From Ophthalmolycus amberensis (taxonomy: Eukaryota > Chordata > Actinopteri > Perciformes > Zoarcidae), in assembly GCA_024529925.1 (NCBI GenBank), contig JAFEUB010000333.1, positions 291,001-355,000 of the forward strand: a stretch of DNA of 64,000 nucleotides, read 5' to 3'. Made by a program: the position numbers and the translations under genes. Under the pieces are notes generated by a model, which saw nothing but the letters and a program-made list of their open reading frames with translations, was not told the DNA's origin and did not search any database. Positions 1 to 12,554 of the stretch are shown here, in pieces. Numbering within the stretch: the first letter of the stretch is position 1; each line of letters begins with the position of its first letter.

Positions 1-493
1 GGGGGGGGGGGGTTGGATGTCACCGTCGCTGCAGGTCGATGGTGTGCGAGTGTGAGTTGCTTAGCACCTGGTAACCGTATAGCCTGAAACCTTATCGTCC
101 TGCGTTTTAAAGAGATCGTGCTGTGCTGGACTCTCTCTCGCTATCGTCTCTCACTCGCTGTGATAATAACATGACAAAGGTCAGAGAGGAGCAGCTGGAT
201 AAGCTATGACATCACATGCTGTAGAGTGAGTGTGATGTGTGGTCCTGAGACACAGGGTTAGGGTTCACTGCAGGATGCTAAAGAGTGCTGCATGCTTACA
301 TGGCTTTCACTCTAAAATGACACAGAAAGCATCATTTTTGAAACTGACCTTTAGAGAGTAAAACCTCAGCTCAAGTCTCCAAAACTCGAAACACATTTTC
401 TTTTGCACTTTAAAAATGCATTGATGTATCGATTGATTTTGCAATGCGGAGAGAAATACATACTGTATACTTTCATCAGTGTGCAGTATCTGG

Positions 494-824
494 TGTTGTG
501 TTTTGGTCAATATATTCACTTCACTCTAACAATATCGCTGACAATCAATTTTAAAAACAGGGCTCATTTTGTCTAAAACACAAAATTTACACAACCACAC
601 ACAAAATAAAACACTTTCATTCAAAAACCATACAATTACTTATAAAAATACAAAACAATTTAGTGACTTACACGGTTCATACACTCTGATTCAGTTTGAA
701 CCAGTCACACACTGCTGTGCTCAATCTGAAACAATTCTACTTTTCGAATGATAAAGTCCGGGTTTGATTTGGCAGCGATATTGTTCGAGTGAAGTACATG
801 AATATATTGACCAAAACACAACAC
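494..824. repeat. Fold-back element, non-autonomous
   Basis: The segment at 494-540 (TTTTGGTCAATATATTCACT core) is the near-perfect reverse complement of 774-824 (AATATATTGACCAAAAC core), so the ends form inverted repeats of about 45 bp around a 230-bp AT-rich centre. No transposase-like reading frame lies inside. The structure fits a miniature inverted-repeat element. The family is not identified. Confidence 0.6.
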
Positions 825-825
825 A

Positions 826-1139
826 CACTCAAAAAACAATGCTTTAAGCAAGCTTAATAAAATCATGGAAAGTATCTCCACGCGATTGAACTGCTTTCGT
901 TACGCATTAGGCAGTTATGTTGGATCAACTTAATTTAATAGGGTTGGTTTAACTTATTCACTCGGGTTTGGTCCGACTTAACTTAATAGGATTGTTCAAA
1001 CTAATTTTACAGTTTAAAATTACAGTCGTAAATTAAGTTGGACCAACAGAATCGCTTCATGCTTAAAGAAAGCTGTTTAATTGTGTGGAAATACTTCACA
1101 TGATTTTATTAAGTCTGTTGAAATCGTTTTTTTTGAGTG
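826..1139. repeat. Second fold-back element abutting the first
   Basis: The left end CACTCAAAAAAC at 826 is mirrored by TTTTTTTTGAGTG ending at 1139. Further inside, CTTAATAAAATCATG near 850 matches CATGATTTTATTAAG near 1100, and TGTTGGATCAACTTAATTTA at 919-938 mirrors TAAATTAAGTTGGACCAACA at 1029-1048. The whole unit is therefore an imperfect palindrome of about 310 bp. It starts 1-2 bases after the neighbouring fold-back ends. Confidence 0.55.
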
Positions 1140-2330
1140 CACAAGATCAGCGCTGCACACGGAGGAAAGTACTTATTTCTCTCCTGACTTCCAGTCAGGG
1201 TGCTTTCTGCTGCTCCTCTGATAACATTAACAACACTTGGCACAGAAAAGTTGCCTTCTTAAGTTTCCTTGAGCCGTTTTAAACTTTCTTGACCAGGATG
1301 CAGATGTTTAATGACCACGTCAGGCTGCTTGATGCTGATTCCCAAGAACCCAAAACTGCTCACTTTCTCACACACACACTCATTCATACGTGCATGAACA
1401 CAGGCAAGCTATAGCTTAAAAACACAGTTAAGTGCACTTGAGGATTCCGCATAATACTCTATAGACTTCATACAAACACGAGACACGGTGATCCCTCACC
1501 TAGAGAGACACACACATGCATGAACACACACACACACACACACATATACACACTAATGTCAACAGTCATCACTTTGCACAATCTGCAATAATAAAAGGCA
1601 GTGAGTATTCTCAAAGCTTTACAGACTGCAGACTTTAAAGTGACCACCAGGGGGTTTCAAAACCTCTCCGCGGCTCATTGGTTGCTCAAATGCTGCATTC
1701 AGAAAGAGCACCTCTGATTGGCTGATGCAGATTGAGTGGCACATGGAGGTCCCGCCCCAAACCAGGGCGGAGTGAAAAGATGGATGAGGAGTGGGGGGGG
1801 GGGGGAAAGAGCTCTTTGTACAAATGAAAATGTAAAGTAACATCACCAGTATCACAATGAAAGCGTGAAAAGTTTGTGAACTGTTGCGGTTTAATAATTT
1901 TAATATTTAAGGTTGACTTGAGCATTCAGTTTCTGCACAAGAGGAGAATATGGAAGAGGTCAGAGGTCAATATTCAGTAAAATGATGCATGAAGATCTTA
2001 AAATAAACAGTGACACAATGCGGCACAAAGATAAGTGCTCTGTCTAATATTATACACAGCAGGTTAGTTGCAACTAACTTCTTTTCCAGCATCAATTTGA
2101 CAATTCAGTCACTTTCCTCTCAGCAGATCATCTTTCCCTGTTATATTATCTAGCACAGACTCAGGATCAGTGCACCATCCCCCTGGGCGTGACCTCAAAC
2201 AGCAGGGGTGGTGAGAGCAGCAGCTGATCGCGGATCAGTCTCTGAGTGAAGTGAAGTCACCGTTTCCATCTGGGCTGCAGGTTCACAGCCCCCCCCCCCC
2301 CCTGTTACATAGAGGCCCGGCTTGTGGCTC
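1140..2330. other. Intergenic DNA upstream of tp53inp2
   Basis: No coding region is supported. A short (CA)n tract lies near 1527-1545. ATTGG inverted CCAAT boxes occur near 1676 and 1718, and a G-run near 1793-1805 and a C-run near 2288-2302 are present. The two CCAAT-like sites and the proximity to tp53inp2 make upstream regulatory sequence possible but unproven. Confidence 0.4.
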
Positions 2331-2334
2331 TGTG

Positions 2335-2530
2335 TAATATTCTGATTGGCCGGTTTATTTTCTGTGGGCGGGGGAGGGGCGTGGCCAAACGTATTGTGAT
2401 CTCACAATCAGCTGTTTTGTACGTTCTACATTCTGATCCGAGGATCAGCTGGCAGCAGCAATAAACAGAAGGAAAACATAGAAAATCTGCAGCGGACACA
2501 ATATATATATATATAAATATATAGAGAGGA
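2335..2530 (+). promoter_or_regulatory. tp53inp2: Probable tp53inp2 promoter block
   Basis: A CCAAT box (CTGATTGGCC near 2342) is followed by a GC-rich stretch with Sp/KLF-type boxes (GGGCGGGGGAGGGGCGTGG near 2366) and then by an (AT)n TATA-like run near 2500-2522. This order lies directly upstream of a candidate 5'UTR exon with a good splice donor. Assignment to tp53inp2 is inferred from position, since it is the next gene on this strand. Confidence 0.45.
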
Positions 2531-2758
2531 GGAGAGAAAAAAAGCTGCAGATGTTTTGATCTGAAAGAAACAAACGTGTAAAAAACATTTTTTTACACGA
2601 AGCCCTTCTTCTGAGAAGAAAGCCTTTTATTTTTGTGGCTATAATGGTGTTTTAACTACCTCACTTAAAGGCTATCTAAAGCTATGCTTTAAAGAATTGT
2701 TGTCGTTTCTACTGTGTGTGAGATCTCGTTTACAACTTGAATAACACTGCAAAGGCAG
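2531..2758 (+). other. tp53inp2: Candidate 5'UTR exon of tp53inp2
   Basis: The stretch ends in GGCAG followed by a consensus donor GTAAGC at 2759. The next acceptor on this strand in front of the tp53inp2 start codon is CTCTCCAG ending at 7095, so a 4.3-kb first intron is implied. The transcription start is not visible directly; the left boundary is approximate. A non-coding first exon is a reasonable model for this gene but needs transcript support. Confidence 0.4.
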
Positions 2759-3161
2759 GTAAGCCATTCCTTACTCTTCTTTTCTGTGTGTTTTGTGCTT
2801 CAAGTGTTCTGACCGTGTCAGTGTGTGTGTGATCCGAAGAGGTATCGGTTGTCTCTGCATTCCTCTTTATTTGTTTTAGCCTGCAGAGGATCAGCCGTCA
2901 TGACATTATGTAGAACAGGTTACAATTCTCATTAAGAGGCTATCTTTGACCGCTGCGCGTTATAAATGACCTATTATTAGGCCACGGGTGGATTTGAGAA
3001 CACCAGACTGTTTAATCGGGTCGATTCGACGTCATTTAACACCCCAAAAAATGAAAAATGACACCATCCTGCATACGTGTATCGAGGCTTTTCCAGGACA
3101 GCAGCAGCCGTGGTTTGGTAAATTGCACCAAATGCTGATGTGGAGTCGATGGCGGATGTTG

Positions 3162-3162
<1 letters not shown>

Positions 3163-3198
<36 letters not shown>

Positions 3199-3207
3199 GG
3201 GGGGGGG
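3163..3207. repeat. (TG)n tract followed by a poly-G run
   Basis: About 16 TG dinucleotides run directly into a stretch of about 12 G. It is a compound microsatellite in the putative first intron of tp53inp2 and is likely length-variable. Confidence 0.85.
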
Positions 3208-3972
3208 CGGATTTTATTTATTTCATATTTATCATGTAAAATAACAGTTTCATTGGATTGTCAGCTGCATAACCCGTCGATGTGTTTCGTGCACTGAGCC
3301 ACAAGCTGTCATTGCTGTGACCCTTCAGCTGGAGAGCTTACACGGATAATTCATGTTGAGCTGGATTCTCTCTGCAGAACAACTCTCCCACAGCCCGAGC
3401 CCGATGTTTTATTCTCGCTTTATTAATTATCTTTCTACATCTTTGAACGTTGTTGCTGTGTGCAGCCTTTATTTATTTTCATTTTTCCCTAACGATGACC
3501 GTCGACACTCATAAACAGCCATTTAAACAAACGAATTGTTTTGCAAAAACATGCAGATGGGACAAAGCGACACGTATAAAGGTCATAATATCGTTTATTT
3601 CCGTGTATGTCCTCAGATGTCTTGTTGTTCTCCGGTCGCCTAAAATAAAAAAAAATAAAAAAAGCTGGAGCCTCTCTGGCAGCTTCAGTGACGTGTGCGT
3701 GACGTCACGGGCGTCTTGTTTTTATTTGGTGAGTCTCCTCCCATCCGGCTCCGCTCCACCTCCTTGTTAAAAGGACCAGTGTCGAAAGACAGATCCATAA
3801 TTCAGTGGCCTTTTTTGTGTTTTAGGATTTGCAAATGTTCCTGTGAAATGTTATTCATCTTGAATTACCTAACCATAACCCAGGAGGGTTAATATCCACC
3901 TGCTGAGCCAGATGTTAAAAATACATCCAGTTTAATGACCTATTTTATCAATTTGAGCATTTCTTTTTTTTT

Positions 3973-4300
3973 AGCATTTAGGAGGATCTATTGGCAGAAA
4001 TTAAATGTCGTATTAATATGTATGTTTTCTTTAGTTTTAATCGTCTGAAAACAAGGATTGTTGTGTTTTTGTTAGCTTAGAATGAGCCGTTCATATCTAC
4101 GTACAGAGCGGGTTCTCTTCACTGAGTCGGCCATGTTACTACGGTAGCCCAGAGCGGACAAACCAAACACTGGATCTAGATGTCGCCATTCGTGTTTTTG
4201 CTTCGTCCACCGTAGTTTTCCTTCACGTTTGGCACACGGGAGAAGTTTCAGTTGTAACCTCACCACTAGATGTCGCCAGATCCCACACACTGCACATTTA
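3973..4300 (+). repeat. Dispersed repeat with ACCACTAGATG(T/C)CGCC end
   Basis: Starts with TTTAGGAGGATCTATTGGCAG and ends with CCTCACCACTAGATGTCGCC plus CCCACACACTGCAC. The same two ends occur at 48190-48605, and single-ended pieces at 36661-36785 and, in reverse, 28497-28562. The internal part includes GGCCATGTTACTACGG and CCCAGAGCGGACAAACCAAA. I recognise this as a widespread teleost interspersed repeat but cannot name its class from the sequence alone. Confidence 0.65.
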
Positions 4301-6189
4301 AAAAGGCATCCTAAAAATACGGGTTTAATGACCTGTCTTATCAATTTAATTTTATAACATATGCACAAGATGGTTCGGTAAACATTCACCATTAATTATT
4401 ACCACAGTGGAGTTACCGTACTACAGCTGCAATCCATTTTAATAAGGACAAATAAGGACAAAAAGACCACCATTAAAAACACAATAGGACTGACCAAGAC
4501 AGAAAAGACAAAAGAGGACAGCCAGACTAACATTATCTTCACTGAAACTGTTCAAAGAAATACTTTTTACCCTCTGCTTTCTCACATGTAAAACATTCAG
4601 CCTCAAAGGATATTTATCAGTGTTAATGGGTGGTAGCTGTCAGATAATACTTGTAAACAACCATTGCCATATATTTAGGAGCTGTCTCCTCCAGGATATA
4701 AGTCAAATCAATGGTGGTTATCTGCAGTATCAATGGCTATATTTACACTCGTCAGATAGTCCTGAAATAGCTGGTACAGCAACCCAACTGATAAAGCTCT
4801 TTTATCAGGGACGTGCTGCATGTACTCAGTGTTGAGTGTGTTTTGTGGATGTTCGCTGCACCTTATGCAAAGCCGCCCTCAGGCCTTGTCACCGAAATTT
4901 TGTTTATCTGGATCTGTCATGGTTCACATGACTTTCTGTTCGTTCAGGAATGCATTAAAACCTTGTCAGTGTTGAGGACGGACTCCGTTCAGACACAGTT
5001 TGTTGTTGTTTTTTTGGTTTTCCTTTGCAAAATATCCCAACAACCTTTGCGTGCGACTGGAATCGTGTTTTTAACACGTGACCTAGAAAGTGAGTCCAAA
5101 TGAAGGAGCATTAAAAAAACATTTTGCAGCTTTTGACCCAATTTTCTCCCCTAAATTCATCTCTAATTTTCTCTTATTTTAAACCCATGCAACAGTCCTT
5201 GACAGTGACTTGTTCAAATTATTATGGACGAGCATGTGTCTTCCCTCTTTTTGTTACTGGTGTCCATGGTAATTCTCCAAATAAGGACAGAAAGTGTCCG
5301 CTTCCCAACAAAGCAGCCATGCATATCACCTTCCACGTCTCTGCAGATGAATGTCTCTGTCGCACGCACTCCGTTTCACCTTTTAATCTGCGCTCCTTCG
5401 TTAATACCAGCCTCCGTCGTGTCGATCCCCCGTGTAGTTGCATGAAATGGTTGGAAGTCAGCGGCACATATTGGATTTCCATGAGAAATTAAAGACAGGT
5501 CAGTCGGCAGGGTCAAACAGAGCCTGCACTGAAATAGGTCATGATCTGGAATTTAAACCTCTGACACTCTGGAACTATGTGCAAAACTGTGCAAAAAGAA
5601 AAGAATATGGGAAGAAACCAATTTAACCTAAAATTCAAGCGATATCTTTGAGTATTGACAGAAGTTTGCTCTCTTCAGTCATTCCAGTGAATAGAACTCT
5701 GAACATGTAAGGGTTTGTCTTGTGAGCTGTGGTTGTTCAAACATCTGCTCAACATTACATCACCGTTCATATTTAGATCAGACACTTGTCATCTGCCTCA
5801 GTGCACAGACATCGTGCACACTCACTTTGTTTGACGTTGAGAGAGTCGAGGTCTGTGGATCACTTCCTCCTCTTCTTCTCTGGCCTGTCCATCTGTCCTG
5901 AGTCTGTGCTGAGTGGTTATCTAAAGTTCTCGGGGGAAGGGGGTGCAGACATTGTCCACCATCTTCTTGCTTGATGATTCATTTAAATAATCATTTTTAC
6001 GTAAAACACATTATTTATTACAAGCCAGCTCAGCTCTGCTGATGCCTCTCACAGTTAAGGTCACTATCAGGTGGAGGTTTCATAATTGTTTTTTCTCTTT
6101 AGTCGGGGATCTAAATATTCCTGTCTGGGTTGAGATTCAATATTAACAATGTGAGACGGTGCATATAAAGCGTAGTTCACCATTTACAC

Positions 6190-6460
6190 GTCTGAGGATT
6201 TTGCAAAGAACGCCAAATTGTTTTTAGATGCTTTAGAAATCTTAAAAATCTACATTTGATTAAATCTTTGCAGTCAAATCAAATAGTTTACAGGATATTC
6301 AACCTTTGTTTCTTTATAATACATTTACTACTTGACTTCTTTATTTGCTGGACTTACACAAAGGCCTTAAAGTAGACCTTGAATATGAGATACGAGTTCA
6401 CAGTCAATAACTATTCCTCCTTGGCATTGTAGAGGTTGGTACTACAGACCGTATTTTAGG
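6190..6460 (+). repeat. Dispersed repeat, copy 1 of 2
   Basis: This stretch is clearly similar, in the same orientation, to about 53890-54105 in the last intron of top1. Shared words include CTTAAAAATCTACATTTGA, AATCTTTGCAG versus AATATTTTGCAG, CTTTATAATAC, CTTGACTT and GAGATA(C/T)GAGTTCA. No open frame is shared. The family is unknown. Confidence 0.6.
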
Positions 6461-7347
6461 TCATTGTTTTGGTTTTTGCAGCCCTCAACTTTGTTCTTTT
6501 GGTTCACTCTCATGGCCGTTCTCATCAGCGTCATCGAAACGGGTCTGATTGCAGTTTTTACGTAGAACAGGAACGCCAAGTTTTTGCCGAGCAACTCTAT
6601 TGTCCTCTTCGGTCTAACTAGCGTCACAAAGCAAAGTTAAAGCAGTTAAAAGAGACAGATATCTCCCCCAGGAGCTGGTGGAGACCAAAATAAAGTTAAA
6701 AGGAGACTGAAGTATTTGTCAGTAGTCAGAAACACTAAAAGTGTTGCTTATCCAAGCTGATCTTAAGAGTCCCACCTCATCTATGATGCACGTTACCGAA
6801 ATAAACAGCTTCTGTACTTAATGGCACATTGTTTTGTGTCAACATGTCATTACAATACAGGTCAGAACGCTTTGAGGTTTGAGCCCAAACAATAGTTACA
6901 ACTTGTTGTAATGTGTCTTGAAATAACTCTTGCCACACACATTGCTCATTGTGATTATCTAATGTACCCTGACTAAGCAGTGCAGGAAATTAACCCAATA
7001 AAGGACTTCTCTTTTTTAAGATGTCTTGTCAAAGAAAATATGTTGACCTTTTCTTCTGATTACCACTAACCCCGCTCCTCCTTCTCCCTCTCCAGGCCTT
7101 TGCTCCGAACCAAGTGAAACCTTATATTTGCACTACTGAAGCCTGTCCACTCCTGTTTGTCAAAACCGAGATCCAGCAAAGGGCTTCAAAAAAAAAAGAG
7201 ATAAAAAAATCTGATAAAGAATTTCTGCAAACCGCAACAAGCGACTACCTAAACACAAATAAGAAATTCAAAACGGCAGCTACAGCTTTTTCTTTGTGGA
7301 CGACGAAAAGCACCTGAGTCATCGACACTTTGACAACACAAGCGGTC

Positions 7348-9091
7348 ATGTTCCAGCGTCTGAGCAACCTGCTGTTTGGGGAGGTGGAGGAGGTGGCGGC
7401 TGACCTGAAGGGACCCAACCCCTGTGTGACGGAGGCCGACGAGGAGGGATGGATGCTCGTCAACCTGCCTGGTGAGTCTCTTTAGAGCCAAACTTTACCA
7501 AACTGGGAAGGAATTGTGTTTTATGTTCAAAGATTGAGGTGGCTGAGAAGTACTTCTGTTCCCCTTTGCATGACTATAATACTGACTGACGCCTGAAGTA
7601 ATGACGGGGATGATGGGGTGAGGTGACGAGTCAGTCGGGGTGTGGACGCAACCGCACCGGTGCTCTCCCACATGGCTGCCGTACCAAAAAGAAACATAAT
7701 TCTCTGTGAACATGCATCTCCTCTTCCTCTTTGTTTATGATCTCAATCATGACGAAAGGCAATTATTGAGTATGAAAATGTGCCAAAACATCAAAAGCGA
7801 CATCAAATTCAGAATCAAGGCAAAACATTATGTCACTGACATAATCGCAACCTTAGAGGGTCAACACAACTAATGATGTGACTCTTTTATGTTCTGTGTT
7901 TCCTTACCCCCCTCTTCTTCCCCTCCTTAATTTTTTTTAAACACCCTTGCATTCCCCCCCACACTGGTATGTGTGCGCGTGCGTATGTGATCCCTTAAAA
8001 AAATTGCCCCCTTTCAACCCACATGTTTTATTTATATTTTTATTTTTTTTTAAATCTACCACATTTGCATTATTATTATTTTCTGCAACATCCACATCTG
8101 TCTTTATTGGCCGTCTCATCCCCGATCCTCCTCGCTGCCATGTGCCCAGAAGATTCTGACTGCATGACGTGGGCGGAGGATTTGATGGGATCCCCACTGA
8201 TTGCACAATCACTCCCAGATAGTAACCAATCAAATCATCAAGTCACACATGCGAGGACTGAATGCCCGGCCCCGACTTCCCACCCACCTCACAAGCTCCG
8301 TAGGATGCACAAAGGTCGGGCAAGGGGTGCCGTAGCACCATCGGACCCCCTGTTTTGTCCGAGCGCTAGCACGTCACACTCGGGTGCCACCACACCCGTG
8401 ACCCTGCCGAGACGGGCCAGACTGTCCACGCCCTCCTCCACCCCGTCGGTGTCCCCCGGCTCTGGAAGTGAGTGCGGGGGCCGCGGGGGTAGCAGTAGGG
8501 CAGGCCCAGAGAGAGGCTGCATGGATGAGAGCTGGTTTGTCACCCCTCCCCCCTGTTTCACTGCAGAGGGAGCCACAGCGGAGGCCAGCCCGATGGAGGA
8601 CCTGCTCATCGAGCACCCCAGCATGTCTGTGTACGTCTCCCAGAGTAGCTTCTCCATGGTCTCCAACCTGTCTGTGGTGGGAGAGGAGAGCATTGTCAGC
8701 CTGGCGAGCAGCGTGAGGTGAGATCATGAGCCCGCTTTTATGACGGCTGTACTTGACCGTTACCTGCTTCTTTTTTCCAGCACCAATCACAATAATCACA
8801 CCTTTTTATTACCTTTACAGCAGAGTGGCAGAACCAGCTGCCGTCCCCGCCACCCGCAGCACTATGCCCACCAGGGTGAGCCGCGGAGCAGCTGCCCAGG
8901 CCGGAGCTCTGGCCAAGGTCACCCAAGTGGCCCGGGTCCAGCGCGGCAAAGCCCGCATCGAGCGGCGCCATCTGGGCCGCAACCGCATCCAACGCCAAAA
9001 CCGCACCAGGGAGCAGCAGGTCCCTCGCCACGCCAACCACGCCAGAAACACCTTCCTTCACCAGCCCAGCAAGCGTAACATCTGCCACTGA
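7348..9091 (+). CDS. tp53inp2: Tumor protein p53-inducible nuclear protein 2
   Basis: Coding exons are 7348-7471, 8150-8717 and 8821-9091 (963 nt, 320 aa), all with GT-AG borders and consistent phase. TP53INP2 (DOR) shuttles between nucleus and autophagosomes, binds ATG8/LC3 proteins and coactivates nuclear receptors. Seen here: the N-terminus MFQRLSNLLFGEVEE; a LIR motif at W35-M-L-V38 in DEEGWMLVNLP, at the same residue number as the human W35; the family signature MDESWFVTPPPCFTAEG; then PMEDLLIEHPSMSVYV; and a basic C-terminus rich in Arg/Gln (IERRHLGRNRIQRQNRTRE). The protein is about 100 residues longer than human TP53INP2 (220 aa), mostly Ser/Pro-rich sequence encoded by the first 370 nt of exon 2. 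The start lies in a run of conserved N-terminal residues. The paralogue TP53INP1 is less likely given the flanking genes. Confidence 0.93.
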
Positions 9092-10424
9092 ACTCCCCCG
9101 AAAACCATGGGGGGCGTCGTTTACTCTGAGGGCATTAGTAGAGCATAGTCAACTCCAAGACACACAAGATAAATGTATTCAGCCACGGCAATTTTTGCTT
9201 TCATTTCTGCACATGATATCAAAATTACACTCAGATACCAGTAGACCGGTAGCTTTTCTTTTGTTTTGGTCCAATCATAAACTGACCTGGTAGTTTATGC
9301 TCCATTCTGCTGTTGTGAACCAAGCCCTCAGAGTAGATCCGTGTAGACATTTATACTATTTGTTGTCCATTGCAGTATCCAAACAACAACAAAAAATATT
9401 TATACAGGTTAAAAAATGTCTGAAAAACAACAAAAAGTTGAGCATTCTTCGTCACATATAATTTTTTTCTTTCACTCTTCCCCAAGGCATGTTTTTTATT
9501 TATTCATTCAATCATTAAGTTTTAACTTTGGAGATTTTAAATTTAAATAACCACTTTAAGACGATTCTGGTGGAAACCATGCAGACAAGACAGAGACAAG
9601 TTCATCCTTCGTATCTTTGCAGAGAAAACAACTCATCGTGTCTTCGAAGCTTCTACTTACCGTACTTTGGGTTTTTTCAGAAAAAGGGGGGAAGGATATA
9701 CCGAGTGTGAGAGGAAAAATCACCACACATTTAGCTTCTCTCCAGTTTGGTCCGTCAACATGTAAAGTAAAAGACGAAGGCGAGGAAACGTGGGGCAAGC
9801 CCGTTTCATCACAGGAAACAAATGTAGTGACATTTCTTCTTCTCGCTTCGTGGAGGATGAGAGCAAGTAGAAGATGGAGAGTATGAGCAAAACAGACTAA
9901 AGAGTAAAAAGTAATGTCACGACGGATTAGAACTAGACAGTATTAAAAAGGATGTGACAGTCATAGGAATGTGTTATGTAACCCTCTGAGCATTTAGGAA
10001 TGTTTGGAATATTTCATCAAATTTCATTGGTGTTATGAGCAACCATAATACATATAAAGATTGAAATATTGACAAGGAGTGTAAATGCAGGGCTTGTCTT
10101 TGGGTTACAGGGTGTGACAGGTTATAGTAGGTGTAGAGCGGTATCGATGGCAACTCTTTATTTTGTTTTGTGACATTGTTTTCTGCTCATTTTGTCTCAA
10201 AAGCGTAGAAATGGAACAGGAGTAGAACGGACATTTGAAACTGTTTTGACTTGCACAGAAGAGAAATGGCGATTGTTGTCAGTTGTTCTGTCGTTGACAA
10301 CACATGTCAGCGGACGCAGCTACACAGACGGATGGCTGGCTAGCTAGCTAGTTAGCTAGGTAGCTTCTCCTTGTCCGTAGCGCCAGTGAGTTAGACCTCC
10401 AGCCCGCTGTGATTTTCCCTGAAA

Positions 10425-10560
10425 CCAGAGTAGCATTAAAGCATGGTGGAATCAGCAAGCAGACAGGTGGCTAGCTAGCTAGCTGGCTACTTCCACCATG
10501 GCATTGGCAACAATACGCATAAAAACTGGCCATCCAACTACGTTGATTTGAACGGGAATG
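10425..10560. repeat. Dispersed repeat (GTAGCATTAAAGCATGGTGG family)
   Basis: Contains AGTAGCATTAAAGCATGGTGGAATCAGCAAGC, then TAGC-rich sequence, CCATGGCATTGGCAACA and GATTTGAACGGGAATGTCC. Related words recur near 14138-14260, 14390-14420, 14590-14660 and 52290-52470. It lies in the presumed tp53inp2 3'UTR. The element class is not identified. Confidence 0.55.
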
Positions 10561-11365
10561 TCCGTTACATTATTTTAAAGTCTCTCCTTCTCCCTGCACG
10601 GTTCCACCAGAAGAAAGAAAATAAAGCTTGTTCCTTTCAGACAAAGAGAAAGTACACTTCTGGCTTCTAAAGCCAACGAATAGAAAAAGAAACCGCTCAC
10701 TCAGCATGATGATCATTACACGTGTGGTCTGTAAAACTAAAGTAAAGTGCCCGGCACACATCCGCCATTTTCCATCCACAGTGTGTGTGTGCTGTGATCT
10801 TACGTTATCCATGTTCAACACCAAAAGTAGAAAAAGTATGACCTTTTTTTACACACCAGTCACTTTCATTGAAAAGTCACGGAGGATAACTGTTTGGAGA
10901 AAGGGGAAGAAACGTCTGCTTAAAGTCTGACAAACATCTTCCCCCTTCAACACATTCAAAGCCGTCCTCTTGCATAAGATCGTGCAAGTGCAACCCTTCG
11001 CTCTCTAACATGTACTCCACTACCGCCCCTCCCTAGCACATCCAGCTCTAACAGTTTCCCCTTAAAGATCTCGCTTACTGATATGTATTCAACAACAATA
11101 GTAAACAATGGTGCTGAAGTGTATACTAATGTTTGTAAATTATTTGAAACATGGATGTAAGTTTGCACTGTCACACATTTTGTGAGTCAAAGTTTTAGCG
11201 GTGTGCTGTGTGCTTGTTTTGTTTTTTTTCTTCTTCTTTTTCTTTTGTGATGTTTTGTTTTGAGTCAAATTGTGTGGGAGAACGGTGTACTGACACGTTA
11301 AAACGCTAGAAACTCTTTAAAAAAAACATGAATAACGATCATTTATTTCTCTTGTAAATATTACA

Positions 11366-11371
11366 AATAAA
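11366..11371 (+). terminator. tp53inp2: Candidate tp53inp2 polyadenylation signal
   Basis: AATAAA sits about 2.3 kb beyond the stop codon at the end of a T-rich untranslated stretch. Cleavage would be expected shortly downstream. A later AATAAA at 13229 is the alternative. Confidence 0.45.
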
Positions 11372-11385
11372 TATTTTATAACTGC

Positions 11386-12517
11386 TCCGTTAGATGTCAA
11401 AGCCTCTCAGGACTTGAGTCCGCAGCGTAATGAGACTCCTCTCTCCGCCTCACCTCTGAGCTCGTTATCAAATCAAGAGGGCATTTAGTGGCCAAAAGTG
11501 GTGTCTTTGCCTTCAACTGCTGTTGTATCTCTTTGAGATGCACCATATAAAAACCAGTGCTAGGCTCAGAGTTGATGTGCCATAGAAGAACACTGCCCTC
11601 CAGAGGTTTCACTATAGCACAGCTGTATGGATGCTGGAGATGATACAGAACACAACGACATGGTTTTAAACATCTGTTGTGTGCAAAAGGCCTGTCTGTC
11701 TGGGGGATTCATGTCACATTGTTTGGAAAATGGAAATATCTTGCCTCATTTAGATCATCTAGACAAGAGAAATACATTATTTTCCCTTGATTCACATACC
11801 ACTAAGTTTTCATTTCTGCCAACAATCATGTACTCTATTTTATTCAAAATCTGTTAAAGGGACATGACCAAAAATACACATTTTTCCTTTTTCCTTTAGT
11901 GCTGTTTTTCAATCTGGAGCTGTTGTTTTTGTGTGAAATCATGGCCTTGTTACGCAAGATAATTCACAGACCTTGATGGGAGCAGGTTCATGTCGTGATT
12001 TCTGGAAAGAGACATTGCTGTTGATTTTTTTAATGTATTTTATTATTTTTTTGCCGCTTTGAGCACCACAAGCATGAGTGACATATAGTCCATTATATTG
12101 GCGAGGAGGCAGACATCTCTTCCCCCAAAACAATTGAGATTGATATATGTAGCGCTACAGGTCAGAGCAAATGTTTTAGATTTTGGGTTGAACTGTCCCC
12201 TTTAATATCTGTTAATTTATTATATAATTATGCATTTTATCTTTTATTCTGTTTAAAGGGGACTATTATGTGTCCTGTTAATTTCTCTGTGCGGGAGATG
12301 GATCTGAGGTGATGAGTCAAACATGCACAGACACACAGACACACACACAAAATCACACACACGCACACAGACACACACACACACACAACCTCTTCTGTTT
12401 AGACTTCCTCACTCTTGAGGTTTTACTATTCTAACTGATTGTGTGTGATGTTTGTATTCTGTTGTAAAATCGTACATATAGTGTGAAAACAGGCTGATAC
12501 TGAGAGATCACAGCTGA

Positions 12518-12554
<37 letters not shown>

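Larger units (their letters stand above)
2759..7095 (+). other. tp53inp2: Putative tp53inp2 intron 1
   Basis: No conserved coding exon was seen in this 4.3-kb stretch. It contains a (TG)n-(G)n tract at about 3163-3207 and dispersed repeats at 3973-4300 and about 6190-6460. It ends in a pyrimidine-rich 3' splice site. The rest is unremarkable. Confidence 0.4.
9092..11385 (+). other. tp53inp2: tp53inp2 3'UTR (probable)
   Basis: An AT- and T-rich untranslated stretch follows the TGA stop, ending around the AATAAA at 11366-11371 in TTACAAATAAATATT. A long 3'UTR is expected for this gene. A second AATAAA at 13229-13234 could mark a longer form. It includes tandem CTAG/GCTA-type words at 10335-10365 and 10471-10490. 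Confidence 0.5.

Noticed and set aside
3450..5974. Several + strand ORFs of 60-122 codons in the putative tp53inp2 intron 1
   Set aside because: No homology recognised, no bracketing splice sites and AT-rich composition; chance or repeats.
8289..9088. Long minus-strand and alternate-frame ORFs over tp53inp2
   Set aside because: They overlap exons with clear TP53INP2 homology on the + strand and are by-products of GC-rich coding sequence.
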